Origin: Palleronia pontilimi
GTDB taxonomy: Bacteria; Pseudomonadota; Alphaproteobacteria; Rhodobacterales; Rhodobacteraceae
Direction: 5' to 3'
Assembly: GCF_016412875.1 (NCBI RefSeq)
Contig: NZ_JAEKPD010000016.1
Coordinates: 1-64,000 of the forward strand
DNA: 64,000 bases
The notes below the pieces were generated by a model, which was not told the DNA's origin, made no database searches, and worked only from the letters and a program-made list of their open reading frames with translations. Positions 34,844-43,191 of the stretch are shown here, one piece after another. A program made the translations under genes and the position numbers. The stretch's first letter is position 1. The number at the start of each line of letters is the position of its first letter.

Positions 34844-35584
34844 CTAGCCGCGCCCGATATAGGGCATGGCGCTCGCCATCACGGTCATGAACTGCACGTT
34901 GGCCTCCAGCGGCAGCGTCGCCATGTGCAGCACCGATGTGGCCACGTGGTCCGCATCCATCACCGGCTCGACCGCCACCGAGCCGTCGGCCTGCGGCACG
35001 CCCTTGGTCATCGCCTCGGCCATGTCCGTCAGCGCGTTGCCGATATCGATCTGCCCGCAGGCGATGTTGAAGGGCCGCCCGTCCAGCGACACCGTCCGCG
35101 TCAGCCCCGTGACCGCGTGCTTGCTCATGGTGTAGGGCGCGGATCCGGGCCGCGGCACGTGGGCCGAGATCGATCCGTTGTTGATGATCCGCCCACCCAT
35201 GGGATCCTGCCTGCGCATCAGCCCGAAGGCCGCCCGCGCGCAGATGAACATGCCGGTGATGTTGGTCTCGCTCAGCGCCCGGAAGTCCGCCACGCTGATC
35301 TCGTCCAGCGTGCCCGCGCCCACGTTCATGCCCGCGTTGTTGAACAGCGCGTCGAGCCGCCCCCATTCCTCGGCCACTGTCACGAAGGCCTGCGTCACCG
35401 CATCCTCGTTCGTCACGTCGCAGGGCAGGATCAGGGTGCTGTCCTCGAACCCCTCCGCCGTCTCTTCCAGCGCCGGTTTCCGCCGCCCCACCAGCGCCAC
35501 GCGCCAGCCTTCTTGCAGGAACAGCCGCGCGGTGACGCGTCCGATGCCGCTGGACGCCCCGGTGATCAGGATGGTCTGGCTCAT
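34844..35584 (-). CDS. Short-chain dehydrogenase/reductase
   Basis: 246 aa classical SDR: cofactor motif TGASSGIG, NNAG, the Ser in NNGSISAH, active site YTMSK. Arg after the first strand (VGRRK) suggests NADP preference; this is inference. It lies 10 bp after the dehydratase gene in a two-gene minus-strand unit controlled by the operator at 37431, so it probably oxidises the parent sugar or sugar acid or the keto-deoxy product. Substrate unassigned. Confidence 0.88.
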   Translation of the reverse strand: MSQTILITGASSGIGRVTARLFLQEGWRVALVGRRKPALEETAEGFEDSTLILPCDVTNEDAVTQAFVTVAEEWGRLDALFNNAGMNVGAGTLDEISVADFRALSETNITGMFICARAAFGLMRRQDPMGGRIINNGSISAHVPRPGSAPYTMSKHAVTGLTRTVSLDGRPFNIACGQIDIGNALTDMAEAMTKGVPQADGSVAVEPVMDADHVATSVLHMATLPLEANVQFMTVMASAMPYIGRG

Positions 35585-35594
35585 TTCATTCCCC

Positions 35595-37376
35595 TCAGTG
35601 ATTGTCGCGCGGCAGCTGGTGCCGGATGCGCTGATAGGCCGTGGCCAGTTCCAGGCAGCCGCCATCGCCCAGCTGGCCCACATGGGTGCGGTAGATCTCT
35701 TCCCACGGCGTCTGGTGTTCCAGCTTGGGCGCCTTCCATTCGGATTGCCGCTCTTTCCACTCTTCCTCGTCCACCAGGGCGTCCAGCCGGGCCTTGTTCA
35801 GATCCAGCCGCACCCGGTCGCCGGTCCGCAGGAAGGCCAGCCCGCCGCCCACCACCGCCTCGGGCGACGCGTTCAGGATCGACGGGCTCTCGGACGTGCC
35901 CGATTGCCGCCCGTCGCCCACCGTGGGCAGGTGCATGTTGCCGCCCTTCAGGATGTGGTCGGGCGGCTGCATGTTCACCACCTCGGCCGATCCCGGGTAG
36001 CCCACGCAGCCCACGTTGCGGATGAACAGGATCGTCTGGTCGTCGATCTTCAGCGACGCGTCGTTGATCCGGTCGTGGTAATCCTCGGGGCCCTCGAAGA
36101 CGACCGCGCGCGCCTCGTAGAGGCCTTCGCTGCCCGGCGTGTCCAGGTAGCGGTCGCGGAAATCCTGGCTGATGACGCTGGTCTTCATCAGCGCGTTGTC
36201 GAACAGGTTGCCCGACAGCACCACGAACCCCGCATTGGGCCGCAGCGGCGCGTCGTAGGTCGTGATCACGTCGTGATCGACGCTGTCGCGCCCCGTGATG
36301 TTCTCGCCCATGGTCTTGCCGGTCACCGTCATGCACCCTTCGTGAATGCGCCCGGCCTTGGCGAGTTCCGCCATCACCGCCGGAACCCCGCCCGCGCGGT
36401 GGAACGATTCGCCCAGGTAGGCGCCCGCGGGCTGCATGTTCAGCATCAGCGGCACGTCGTAGCCCACATTCTGCCAGTCCTTCACGTGCAGATCCACACC
36501 CGCGTGCCGGGCGATGGCCTGCAGGTGCGGCGGCGCGTTGGTGGATCCGCCGATGGCCGAGTTCACGACGATCGCGTTCTCGAACGCCTCGCGCGTCAGG
36601 ATGTCCGACGGCTTCAGGTCCTCGTAGGCCATGGCGACGATCCGCTTGCCGGTCTCGTAGGCCATCTCCATCCGCTCGCGGAACGGCGCGGGGATGGCGC
36701 TGCAGCCGGTCAGCGACATGCCCAGCGCCTCGGCCATGGCGTTCATGGTGCTGGCCGTGCCCATGGTGTTGCAATGGCCCAGCGACGGGGCGCTGGCGCA
36801 GGCGCGGTCCATGAACTCGTCGTAGTCGATCTTGCCCTCGGCCAGCAGCCGCCGCCCTTCCCAGATCACCCCGCCCGAGCCCACGCGCTTGCCCTTCCAC
36901 CAGCCGTCCAGCATCGGCCCGCCGTTCAGCGTGATCGCGGGCAGGTCCATGGTGGCCGCCCCCATCAGCATGGCGGGCGTGGTCTTGTCGCAACCGGTGG
37001 TCAGCACCACGGCGTCGATGGGATAGCCGTGCAGCACCTCGACCAGCCCCAGGTATTGCAGGTTGCGATCCAGCGCGGCGGTGGGCCGCTTGCCGGTCTC
37101 TTGGATGGGATGCACCGGGAATTCCATCGGGATGCCGCCCGCGTCGCGGATCCCGGCCTTGATCCGGTCCACCAGGAACACGTGGATCTTGTTGCAGGGC
37201 GCCAGGTCGCTGCCGGTCTGGGCGATGCCGATGATCGGCTTGCCCGATTGCAGCTCGGCGCGGGTGTGGGTCTGGTTCTGGTAGCGCTCGAGGTACAGCG
37301 CGGTCATCCCCGGGTTGTTGGGATTGTCGAACCATTCCTGGCTGCGAAATTGCTTGTTGGCGCGGGTGTCGGCCAT
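35595..37376 (-). CDS. IlvD/Edd-family sugar-acid dehydratase
   Basis: 593 aa. Cysteines Cys61, Cys129 (LTTGCDKTTPAM) and Cys202 (SLGHCNTMGTAST) lie where the [2Fe-2S] cysteines of pentonate dehydratases of this family sit (59, 127 and 200 in Rhizobium L-arabinonate dehydratase). GDGRQSGTSESPSILN carries the proposed catalytic Ser. It dehydrates an aldonate to the 2-keto-3-deoxy acid. The start MADTRANKQFRSQEWF has an AAGGAGG Shine-Dalgarno. Operator TGGTATACCA lies 55 bp upstream. The likely product could feed the KDG-type kinase on the other strand. Confidence 0.9.
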   Translation of the reverse strand: MADTRANKQFRSQEWFDNPNNPGMTALYLERYQNQTHTRAELQSGKPIIGIAQTGSDLAPCNKIHVFLVDRIKAGIRDAGGIPMEFPVHPIQETGKRPTAALDRNLQYLGLVEVLHGYPIDAVVLTTGCDKTTPAMLMGAATMDLPAITLNGGPMLDGWWKGKRVGSGGVIWEGRRLLAEGKIDYDEFMDRACASAPSLGHCNTMGTASTMNAMAEALGMSLTGCSAIPAPFRERMEMAYETGKRIVAMAYEDLKPSDILTREAFENAIVVNSAIGGSTNAPPHLQAIARHAGVDLHVKDWQNVGYDVPLMLNMQPAGAYLGESFHRAGGVPAVMAELAKAGRIHEGCMTVTGKTMGENITGRDSVDHDVITTYDAPLRPNAGFVVLSGNLFDNALMKTSVISQDFRDRYLDTPGSEGLYEARAVVFEGPEDYHDRINDASLKIDDQTILFIRNVGCVGYPGSAEVVNMQPPDHILKGGNMHLPTVGDGRQSGTSESPSILNASPEAVVGGGLAFLRTGDRVRLDLNKARLDALVDEEEWKERQSEWKAPKLEHQTPWEEIYRTHVGQLGDGGCLELATAYQRIRHQLPRDNH

Positions 37377-37430
37377 GGCGGATCCTCCTTCGGGCCGCAT
37401 CGCGTCGGCCGCTGCGACAATCCTCGGATC

Positions 37431-37440
37431 TGGTATACCA
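37431..37440. promoter_or_regulatory. GntR operator TGGTATACCA before the dehydratase gene
   Basis: Perfect 10-bp palindrome TGGTATACCA. On the minus strand it overlaps a possible -10 (TGGTAT, 18 nt after TTGAGC). One of six matching sites in the sugar-acid island. Confidence 0.75.
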
Positions 37441-37569
37441 AATTGCAAGGGAATACCCGCTCAACCTGGACAGCGTCGGCCCAGAGGCAAAGAAAACCGC
37501 GGGTGCGCCGACCCGTCGCCCGCCGCCACGTAAGTCGACAGCGCGCGGCCACCTACCGCGCTCCCTGCC

Positions 37570-37603
37570 CCATCTTTGTTCTCACAAATATCCCGGCGCA
37601 GCG
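37570..37603. repeat. Intergenic repeat, copy A
   Basis: 34 bp beginning CCATCTTTGTTCTCACAAAT and ending CCCGGCGCAGCG. It matches copy B at 44702-44735 with two mismatches. Weaker relatives with CATCTTTCCAAAAATACC and TCTTCAAATACCTC lie near 34750 and 62434. It sits in the divergent 425-bp region between the dehydratase and LysE genes (37377-37801), which otherwise holds only regulatory sites. Confidence 0.7.
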
Positions 37604-37710
37604 CAGGCCACCCGCACCACGCCGCTTCGGAGTGCTGCACCCTCGGCCCGCGGGCAATCTCCCGCAACCGTGCCGCAACCGATCTTCGCCGAAGCATCTC
37701 GGCCCCCATG

Positions 37711-37754
37711 TTGACACTGCACCGGGATGGCGCTTTTCTGGAAATGGTATACCA
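37711..37754 (+). promoter_or_regulatory. Promoter with operator TGGTATACCA before lysE-kdgK-denD
   Basis: A perfect -35 TTGACA (37711-37716), a weak -10 TTTTCT (37734-37739), and the palindrome TGGTATACCA at 37745-37754 overlapping the expected start of transcription. Confidence 0.6.
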
Positions 37755-37801
37755 AAGCGGCAGGGGGGCAGCATGGCCAGCACGAACCAAGGCACCGCCC
37801 C

Positions 37802-38401
37802 ATGCTGACCTTCGCCGCCGCCGTGTTCTTCCTGATCGTCACCCCCGGACCGGGCGTGCTGTCCACCGCGGGGGTGGGCTCGGGTTACGGCTTCAACGCG
37901 GGCCTGCGCTACGTGACGGGCCTCTTCATCGGCACCAACCTGGTGGCGCTGGCGGTCATCACGGGGGTGGGCGCCATCGTGCTGTCGGTTCCGGTGATCC
38001 GAACGCTCCTGATGATCGCGTCGGTCGGCTACCTGCTCTATCTGGCGTACCGCATCGCGACGGCCGGAAGCCGCATCGCCTTCATCCACGCCGCCACCGC
38101 ACCGGGCATCGGCGCGGGCATCCTGCTGCAGGCGATCAATCCCAAGGCCTATGCCGTCAACACCACGCTTTTCGCGGGCTTTCCCTTCGCCGCCGAGAAC
38201 TTCCTGTTCGAGACTCTCAGCAAGCTCGTCATCGTCGCGCTGATCTGGGTTCCCCTGCACCTGGCGTGGCTCTTCGCGGGCGCGGCGCTGCACCGGCTGG
38301 ACCTGCCCGAGCGCACCCAGCGCCGCATCAATTACGCCATGGCCGCGTCCATGGTGGCGGTCGTGGCGCTGGCCATCGCGGCGGGGGCGCGCCAAGCATG
38401 A
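37802..38401 (+). CDS. LysE-family translocator
   Basis: 199 aa, about six spans. MLTFAAAVFFLIVTPGPGVL carries the PGPG motif; INPKAYAVNTTLFAGFPF the NPK motif. The start at 37802 gives a standard LysE N-terminus; an in-frame ATG at 37727 would lie inside the operator/promoter and is rejected. The Shine-Dalgarno is weak. Its stop overlaps the kdgK start (ATGA). In this setting it may relieve toxic accumulation of a sugar-acid intermediate, which is inference. Confidence 0.82.
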   Translation: MLTFAAAVFFLIVTPGPGVLSTAGVGSGYGFNAGLRYVTGLFIGTNLVALAVITGVGAIVLSVPVIRTLLMIASVGYLLYLAYRIATAGSRIAFIHAATAPGIGAGILLQAINPKAYAVNTTLFAGFPFAAENFLFETLSKLVIVALIWVPLHLAWLFAGAALHRLDLPERTQRRINYAMAASMVAVVALAIAAGARQA

Positions 38402-39312
38402 GCGGGTCGCTGCTTTGCCTGGGCGAATGCATGGTCGAGCTCGCTCAGACCGGCCCCGACACCTATCGCCGCGGCTTCGCGGGCGACACGTTCAACACCG
38501 CCTGGTACGCCCGCAAGCTGCTGCCGCCCGCCTGGGACGTGAGCTATGGCAGCTGCATCGGCACCGATGCGGTGTCGGACGAAATGGCCGGTTTCATGGC
38601 GGACCAGGGGATCACGCCGCACCTGCGCCGCATCCCCGATCGCAGCGTCGGGCTTTACATGATCTCGACCAAGGATGGCGAGCGCAGCTTTTCCTATTGG
38701 CGCAGCCATTCTGCGGCGCGCCTGCTGGCCGACGACACCGGATGGCTGGACGCCCTGCTGAAGGATCGCGCCCATATCCACCTGTCGGGCATCACGCTGG
38801 CGATCCTGCCGCCGCCCCACCGCGCCACCCTATGCCAGACCCTGCGCCGGGCGCGCGAGGCGGGCAGCTTCGTGTCCTTCGACACCAACCTGCGCCCGCG
38901 CCTGTGGGAAGACGCGGCCGCCATGAAAGCGGGCCTGACCCTTGGCGCGGGCGCGGCCGACCTGGTGCTGCCCTCCTTCGACGAGGAGACGACGCTCTTC
39001 GGCGACCCCACACCGTCCGACACCATCGCCCGGTACCGCGACGGCGGCGCGCGCGTGGTGGTGGTGAAGAACGGTGCCGCGCCCGTCACCCTTTGGTCCG
39101 ACGATACCGGCACGCAGACCCTCGACCCGCAGCCCGTCACCCCCACCGACACCACCGCCGCGGGCGACAGCTTCGCGGCGGGCGTTCTGGCCGGTCTTGC
39201 AACCGGGACGCCGCTGGAAGACGCCGTGCGCCGCGCCATGGCACTGTCGGCGCAGGTCATCCAGCATCCCGGCGCCCTGGTCCCGCAGATCTTCGAAGGA
39301 GAGTCCCCATGA
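38398..39312 (+). CDS. kdgK: PfkB-family kinase, probable 2-keto-3-deoxygluconate kinase
   Basis: 304 aa ribokinase-fold kinase. N-terminal LCLGECMVELAQTG and RGFAGDTFNTAWYARKLLPP, FDTNLRPRLW, and the signature DTTAAGDSFAAGVLAGL with catalytic Asp. The GDTFNTA and DTTAAGDSF forms are typical of KDG kinases. It phosphorylates the 2-keto-3-deoxy acid at C6 (or the equivalent) before aldol cleavage; no KDPG aldolase gene is present in the island. Coupled by 4-bp overlaps to both neighbours. Confidence 0.85.
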   Translation: MSGSLLCLGECMVELAQTGPDTYRRGFAGDTFNTAWYARKLLPPAWDVSYGSCIGTDAVSDEMAGFMADQGITPHLRRIPDRSVGLYMISTKDGERSFSYWRSHSAARLLADDTGWLDALLKDRAHIHLSGITLAILPPPHRATLCQTLRRAREAGSFVSFDTNLRPRLWEDAAAMKAGLTLGAGAADLVLPSFDEETTLFGDPTPSDTIARYRDGGARVVVVKNGAAPVTLWSDDTGTQTLDPQPVTPTDTTAAGDSFAAGVLAGLATGTPLEDAVRRAMALSAQVIQHPGALVPQIFEGESP

Positions 39313-40277
39313 ATGTCCTGATCATCGGCGGCGGCGGTGTCGTCGGCAACCGGCTGGGCGCGTCGCTGGCCGAGCGTGGCACCCTGCGCGGCGCGGAGAT
39401 CGACCGCATCACGCTTGCCGATGTCAGCGACCCGCCCCGGATCGACGCGAAGAGCGTCACCGTCGACTACACCCATTGCGACATCACCGACCAGGCCAGC
39501 ATCGCCGCCTGCCTGACCGAGGACACCGATGTGGTGTACCTGCTGGCCGCCATCGTCTCGGCCCACGCGGAAGAGGATTTCGCCACCGGCTACGCCATCA
39601 ACCTCTTCGGCACCTGGAACGTGCTCGAGCGTTGCCGCACCCTGGGAACGCAACCCGTCGTCGTCTTCACATCGTCCATCGCCGTCTATGGCGGCGAGGT
39701 GGACGACCCGATCACCGGTCAGACCTTCCTGAATCCCCAGACCTCCTACGGTGCTCAGAAGGCGGCGGGCGAGGTCTTGCTGAACGACTTCTCGCGCAAG
39801 GGCTACGTCGACGGGCGGGGCGTTCGGCTGCCCACCGTCAGCGTGCGGCCCGGCAAGCCGAACCGCGCCGCGTCGTCCTTCATGTCGTCGATCATCCGCG
39901 AGCCGCTAGGTGGCCAACAGGCCGTCTGCCCGGTGGGTGCGGATTTCCTGCACTACTACCTGAGCCTGCGGAAATGCGTGCAGAACCTGGTGAAAGTGGC
40001 CGAGATCGACCGCGCCGATCTTGGCCGGAACCACGTCATGCAGATGCCGGGACGGACCTGGTCGATCCGCCAGATGATCGATGCGATGACCGCGGTGGCA
40101 GGGCCCGAGCCCGCGAAGCTGATCCGCTGGGAAGACGACCCTCAGATCCAGAGCATCGTGAACGGCTGGCGCTTCGACATACACGCCGACAAGGCGCTGG
40201 CCCTGGGACTCGAGGCCGACGAGAGCTTCGAAGACAACGTGCGCTACTACCTGGAAGATGACAGGCCGACGGGCTGA
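39309..40277 (+). CDS. denD: D-erythronate dehydrogenase (extended SDR)
   Basis: 322 aa NAD-dependent epimerase/dehydratase fold: GGGGVVGNRLGASLAERG, FTSSIAVYGG, active site YGAQKAAGE. It matches DenD of the D-erythronate pathway, which oxidises C2 of D-erythronate to 2-oxo-tetronate (established for DenD/otn clusters). Co-location with otnK, otnC and otnI supports this over a nucleotide-sugar epimerase role. Start ATG overlaps the kdgK stop. Confidence 0.87.
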   Translation: MNVLIIGGGGVVGNRLGASLAERGTLRGAEIDRITLADVSDPPRIDAKSVTVDYTHCDITDQASIAACLTEDTDVVYLLAAIVSAHAEEDFATGYAINLFGTWNVLERCRTLGTQPVVVFTSSIAVYGGEVDDPITGQTFLNPQTSYGAQKAAGEVLLNDFSRKGYVDGRGVRLPTVSVRPGKPNRAASSFMSSIIREPLGGQQAVCPVGADFLHYYLSLRKCVQNLVKVAEIDRADLGRNHVMQMPGRTWSIRQMIDAMTAVAGPEPAKLIRWEDDPQIQSIVNGWRFDIHADKALALGLEADESFEDNVRYYLEDDRPTG

Positions 40278-40372
40278 CCCCATGGGCCGTGTCGGGCCGT
40301 GGGATCGCCGACCGCCACTGGGCCTGCCTGAGCGGGATCGCTTGATTTCCGGTAGGCCAGCGGCAATTCATT

Positions 40373-40382
40373 TGGTATACCA
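40373..40382. promoter_or_regulatory. GntR operator TGGTATACCA before ltnD
   Basis: Perfect palindrome 34 bp upstream of the ltnD ATG. TTGATT at 40342-40347 could be the matching -35. The intergenic region 40278-40415 contains no gene. Confidence 0.75.
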
Positions 40383-40415
40383 TGTTCAAGCGCGCGTCGC
40401 GGGAAGGGGCCTTGC

Positions 40416-41315
40416 ATGACCAGACAAACCGCCGCCGTCATCGGCCTGGGATCCATGGGATACGGCGTGGCGTCGTCGCTGCTGCGCGCGGGTCACGTGG
40501 TCCACGGCTTCGACATCAACGCGGACGCGGTGGCGCGGCTGCAGAAGGACGGCGGCGCGCCGGGCACCCTGGCCGAAGTCGCAGGCGGGTGCGATGTGGT
40601 CATCTCGGTCGTCATCAACGCCGCCCAGACCGAAGCCGTGCTGTTCGGCGACGGCGGCATCGTCGCGCATCTGGCGCCCGGCACCGTGGTCATGTCCTGC
40701 GCCACCGTCGCCCCCGATTTCGCGCGATCCATGGAAGCGCGTTGCACGGATGCGGGCCTTCTTTACATCGACGCGCCGATCTCGGGCGGCCCCCAGCGCA
40801 GCGCAAGGGGCGAGCTGTCGGTCCTGGCGTCCGGCGCGCCCGAGGCGTTCGCCAAGGCCCGCCCCTGCCTGGATGCGATGGCGTCGCAGGTCTACGGGCT
40901 GGGCGACAGCGCGGGCCCCGGCTCGGCCATGAAGGCGATCAACCAGATGCTGGTGGGCATCAACCTGGCGGGCATGGCCGAGGCGCTGACCTTCGGAATG
41001 ACCCAAGGCGTGACACCCGAAAAATTCGCCGAGATCATCCCCCAATGCGCGGGCACGTCCTGGGTGCTCGAGAACCGCGTGGGCCACGTGGTCGATGGCG
41101 ATTACAGCCCCCTGTCGGCGGTGGATATCTGGCCCAAGGACCTCGGGATTTGCCTGGACGTGGCGCATTCCGCGAAGTTCGGGGCCCCCGTGACCGCGGC
41201 GGCGCTTCAGCAATGGCTGGCCGCACAGGGGTCTGGACTGGGGCGCGAGGATGACGCGGCGCTGGTGAAGGTCTATGCCCGCAACGCCGGCCTGACGCTG
41301 CCCGGCGCCGAATGA
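40416..41315 (+). CDS. ltnD: L-threonate dehydrogenase (beta-hydroxyacid dehydrogenase family)
   Basis: 299 aa. NAD motif GLGSMGYGVASSLLRAGH, substrate-binding DAPISGGPQRSARGELSV, catalytic Lys in GSAMKAINQMLVG. The family is 3-hydroxyisobutyrate dehydrogenase-like; LtnD members oxidise L-threonate at C2 and are found directly before otnK, as here (ATGA overlap). Together with denD this gives two entry oxidations into one downstream route. First gene of the ltnD-otnK-otnC-uxaA unit. Confidence 0.87.
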   Translation: MTRQTAAVIGLGSMGYGVASSLLRAGHVVHGFDINADAVARLQKDGGAPGTLAEVAGGCDVVISVVINAAQTEAVLFGDGGIVAHLAPGTVVMSCATVAPDFARSMEARCTDAGLLYIDAPISGGPQRSARGELSVLASGAPEAFAKARPCLDAMASQVYGLGDSAGPGSAMKAINQMLVGINLAGMAEALTFGMTQGVTPEKFAEIIPQCAGTSWVLENRVGHVVDGDYSPLSAVDIWPKDLGICLDVAHSAKFGAPVTAAALQQWLAAQGSGLGREDDAALVKVYARNAGLTLPGAE

Positions 41316-42550
41316 CCGTATTGGGCTGCATCGCCGATGATTTCACCGGCGCGACGGATCTGGCCGGGTTGCTGGCCCGCGCGGGCGTCCGGGTCAACAT
41401 GCGCATCGGTGTGCCCGACGCGGCCCCCGGCGACACCGCCCCGTTCGAGGTCATCGCCCTGAAGATCCGCACCACCCCGGTCGAGGACGCGGTGACGCAG
41501 GCGCTTTCGGCGCTGGACTGGCTGAAGGCGGCGGGCGCGAAACGGTTCTTCTGGAAATACTGCTCGACCTTCGATTCCACCGACGAAGGCAATATCGGCC
41601 CCGTGGCCGAGGCGCTGATGGACGCCCTGGGCACCCGCCAGACGGTCTATTGCCCGGCCTTTCCCGAAAACGGCCGCGCGATCTTCATGGGCCACCTGTT
41701 CGTGGGCCGCCAATTGCTGGCCGAAAGCACCATGAAGGACCATCCGCTGACGCCGATGCACGACAGCAACCTGATGCGGCTTCTGGGCCCGCAAGTGCAG
41801 GGCGACGTGGGACTGGTTGACCGGCTGACCGTGGCGCGCGGCGCGCAGGCGATCCGCGAGGCGCTGGCCGTCGCACCGCCCCACGTGGTCGTCGACGCGG
41901 TGGCCGACGAGGATCTGATCACCATCGCGCGGGCGTGCCGCGACATGCCCCTGATGACCGGCGGCAGCGCCGTGGCGATGCCCCTGCCCGCGCTCTACCG
42001 CACCGACGGGCTGATCGACGACCAGGCCGACGCCGCGCTGCCCGCGCCGCCCGCGGATGCCGCCGTGGTGCTGTCGGGATCGTGCTCGGCCATGACGCGC
42101 AAGCAGGTCGCCGCGTATCGCGCGCCGAAATACAAACTCGATCCGCTGGCGCTGGCCCAGGACGGGCCCGAGGACGCGCTGGATTGGCTGGGCGATCAGG
42201 ATCTGGCCGTCGCCCCCCTGATCTACGCCACCGCCGAGCCGGACGAGGTGCGCGCGGCGCAAGCCGAGCTCGGCACCGCCCATGCGGGCGAGCTGGTCGA
42301 GGACGCGCTGGCCGAATGCGCCCGCGCCGCCCGGGCCGACGGAGCGCGCCGCTTCGTGGTGGCCGGCGGCGAGACCTCGGGTGCAGTGACGCAGGCGCTG
42401 GGGGTCGAGCGGCTGGCGATCGGACCCGAGATCGCGCCGGGCGTGCCGTGGTGCTTCGCCACCTCCGACGGCCACCCCATCGCCATCACCCTGAAATCCG
42501 GCAATTTCGGCAGCGAAGACTTCTTCGCCCGCGCCCTGGCCACCCTATGA
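41312..42550 (+). CDS. otnK: 3-oxo-tetronate kinase (four-carbon acid sugar kinase, DUF1537)
   Basis: 412 aa. N-terminal sugar-binding domain starts LGCIADDFTGATDLAGLLAR, with KYCSTFDSTDEGNIGP; the C-terminal ATP-binding domain has VVLSGSCSAMTRKQV and VAGGETSGAVTQAL. It phosphorylates 3-oxo-tetronate at O4 in the L-threonate and D-erythronate pathways (established for OtnK). Coupled by 4-bp overlaps to ltnD and otnC. Confidence 0.93.
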   Translation: MTVLGCIADDFTGATDLAGLLARAGVRVNMRIGVPDAAPGDTAPFEVIALKIRTTPVEDAVTQALSALDWLKAAGAKRFFWKYCSTFDSTDEGNIGPVAEALMDALGTRQTVYCPAFPENGRAIFMGHLFVGRQLLAESTMKDHPLTPMHDSNLMRLLGPQVQGDVGLVDRLTVARGAQAIREALAVAPPHVVVDAVADEDLITIARACRDMPLMTGGSAVAMPLPALYRTDGLIDDQADAALPAPPADAAVVLSGSCSAMTRKQVAAYRAPKYKLDPLALAQDGPEDALDWLGDQDLAVAPLIYATAEPDEVRAAQAELGTAHAGELVEDALAECARAARADGARRFVVAGGETSGAVTQALGVERLAIGPEIAPGVPWCFATSDGHPIAITLKSGNFGSEDFFARALATL

Positions 42551-43191
42551 GCGACGAGGCGAAGCTCCGCGACCAGCTCTGCGCGCTGGCCCGCTCGCTC
42601 TATGACCGGGGCCTCACCCATGGCTCGACCGGCAACATCTCGGCCCGCGCGCCCGATGGCGGTCTGCTGGTGTCGCCCACCGGCTCCAGCTTCGGCCGCC
42701 TCGACCCCGCACGGCTGTCGAAATTCGACGACCGAGGCCAGCATATCGACGGCGACCGGCCGACGAAGGAAATGCCGCTGCACACCGCCTTCTACGACAC
42801 CCGCGCGGGCACCGGCGCGGTCGTGCACCTGCATTCGACCCATTCCGTCGCCCTGTCGATGCTGACGGATGCCGACGAAGACACCTTCATCCCGCCGCTC
42901 ACGCCCTACGCCATCATGCAGCTTGGCCGCGTGAAACTGCTGCCCGTCTTCCTGCCTGGCGATCCGGCCATGGGCGACGCCGTGCGCGGTCTGGCGGGCA
43001 AGCGCAGCGCGGTGATGCTGGCCCATCACGGCCCCGTGGTGGCGGGCAAGGACGCCGACGCCGCCTGCAACGCCATCGAAGAGCTGGAAGCCACCGCCAA
43101 GCTGGCCCTGCTCACCCGCGGCCTGCCGGTCAAGCCGCTGTCCGACGACCAGATCGCGCAGGTCGTCACCAAATTCGACGTGGATTGGTAG
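42547..43191 (+). CDS. otnC: 3-oxo-tetronate 4-phosphate decarboxylase (class II aldolase family)
   Basis: 214 aa. Zinc/active-site residues are visible: Glu in PTKEMPLH, the HLHSTHSV histidines, and AHHGPV. HGSTGNISAR is the phosphate-binding loop. OtnC members decarboxylate 3-oxo-tetronate-4-phosphate to dihydroxyacetone phosphate; fuculose-phosphate aldolase is the alternative, but the neighbouring otnK favours OtnC. The start is coupled to the otnK stop (ATGA). Confidence 0.9.
   Translation: MSDEAKLRDQLCALARSLYDRGLTHGSTGNISARAPDGGLLVSPTGSSFGRLDPARLSKFDDRGQHIDGDRPTKEMPLHTAFYDTRAGTGAVVHLHSTHSVALSMLTDADEDTFIPPLTPYAIMQLGRVKLLPVFLPGDPAMGDAVRGLAGKRSAVMLAHHGPVVAGKDADAACNAIEELEATAKLALLTRGLPVKPLSDDQIAQVVTKFDVDW

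Noticed and set aside
35178-37808. Plus-strand open frame of 876 codons opposite the IlvD/Edd dehydratase
   Set aside because: Antisense shadow; the minus-strand dehydratase has its Fe-S cysteines, a Shine-Dalgarno and an operator.
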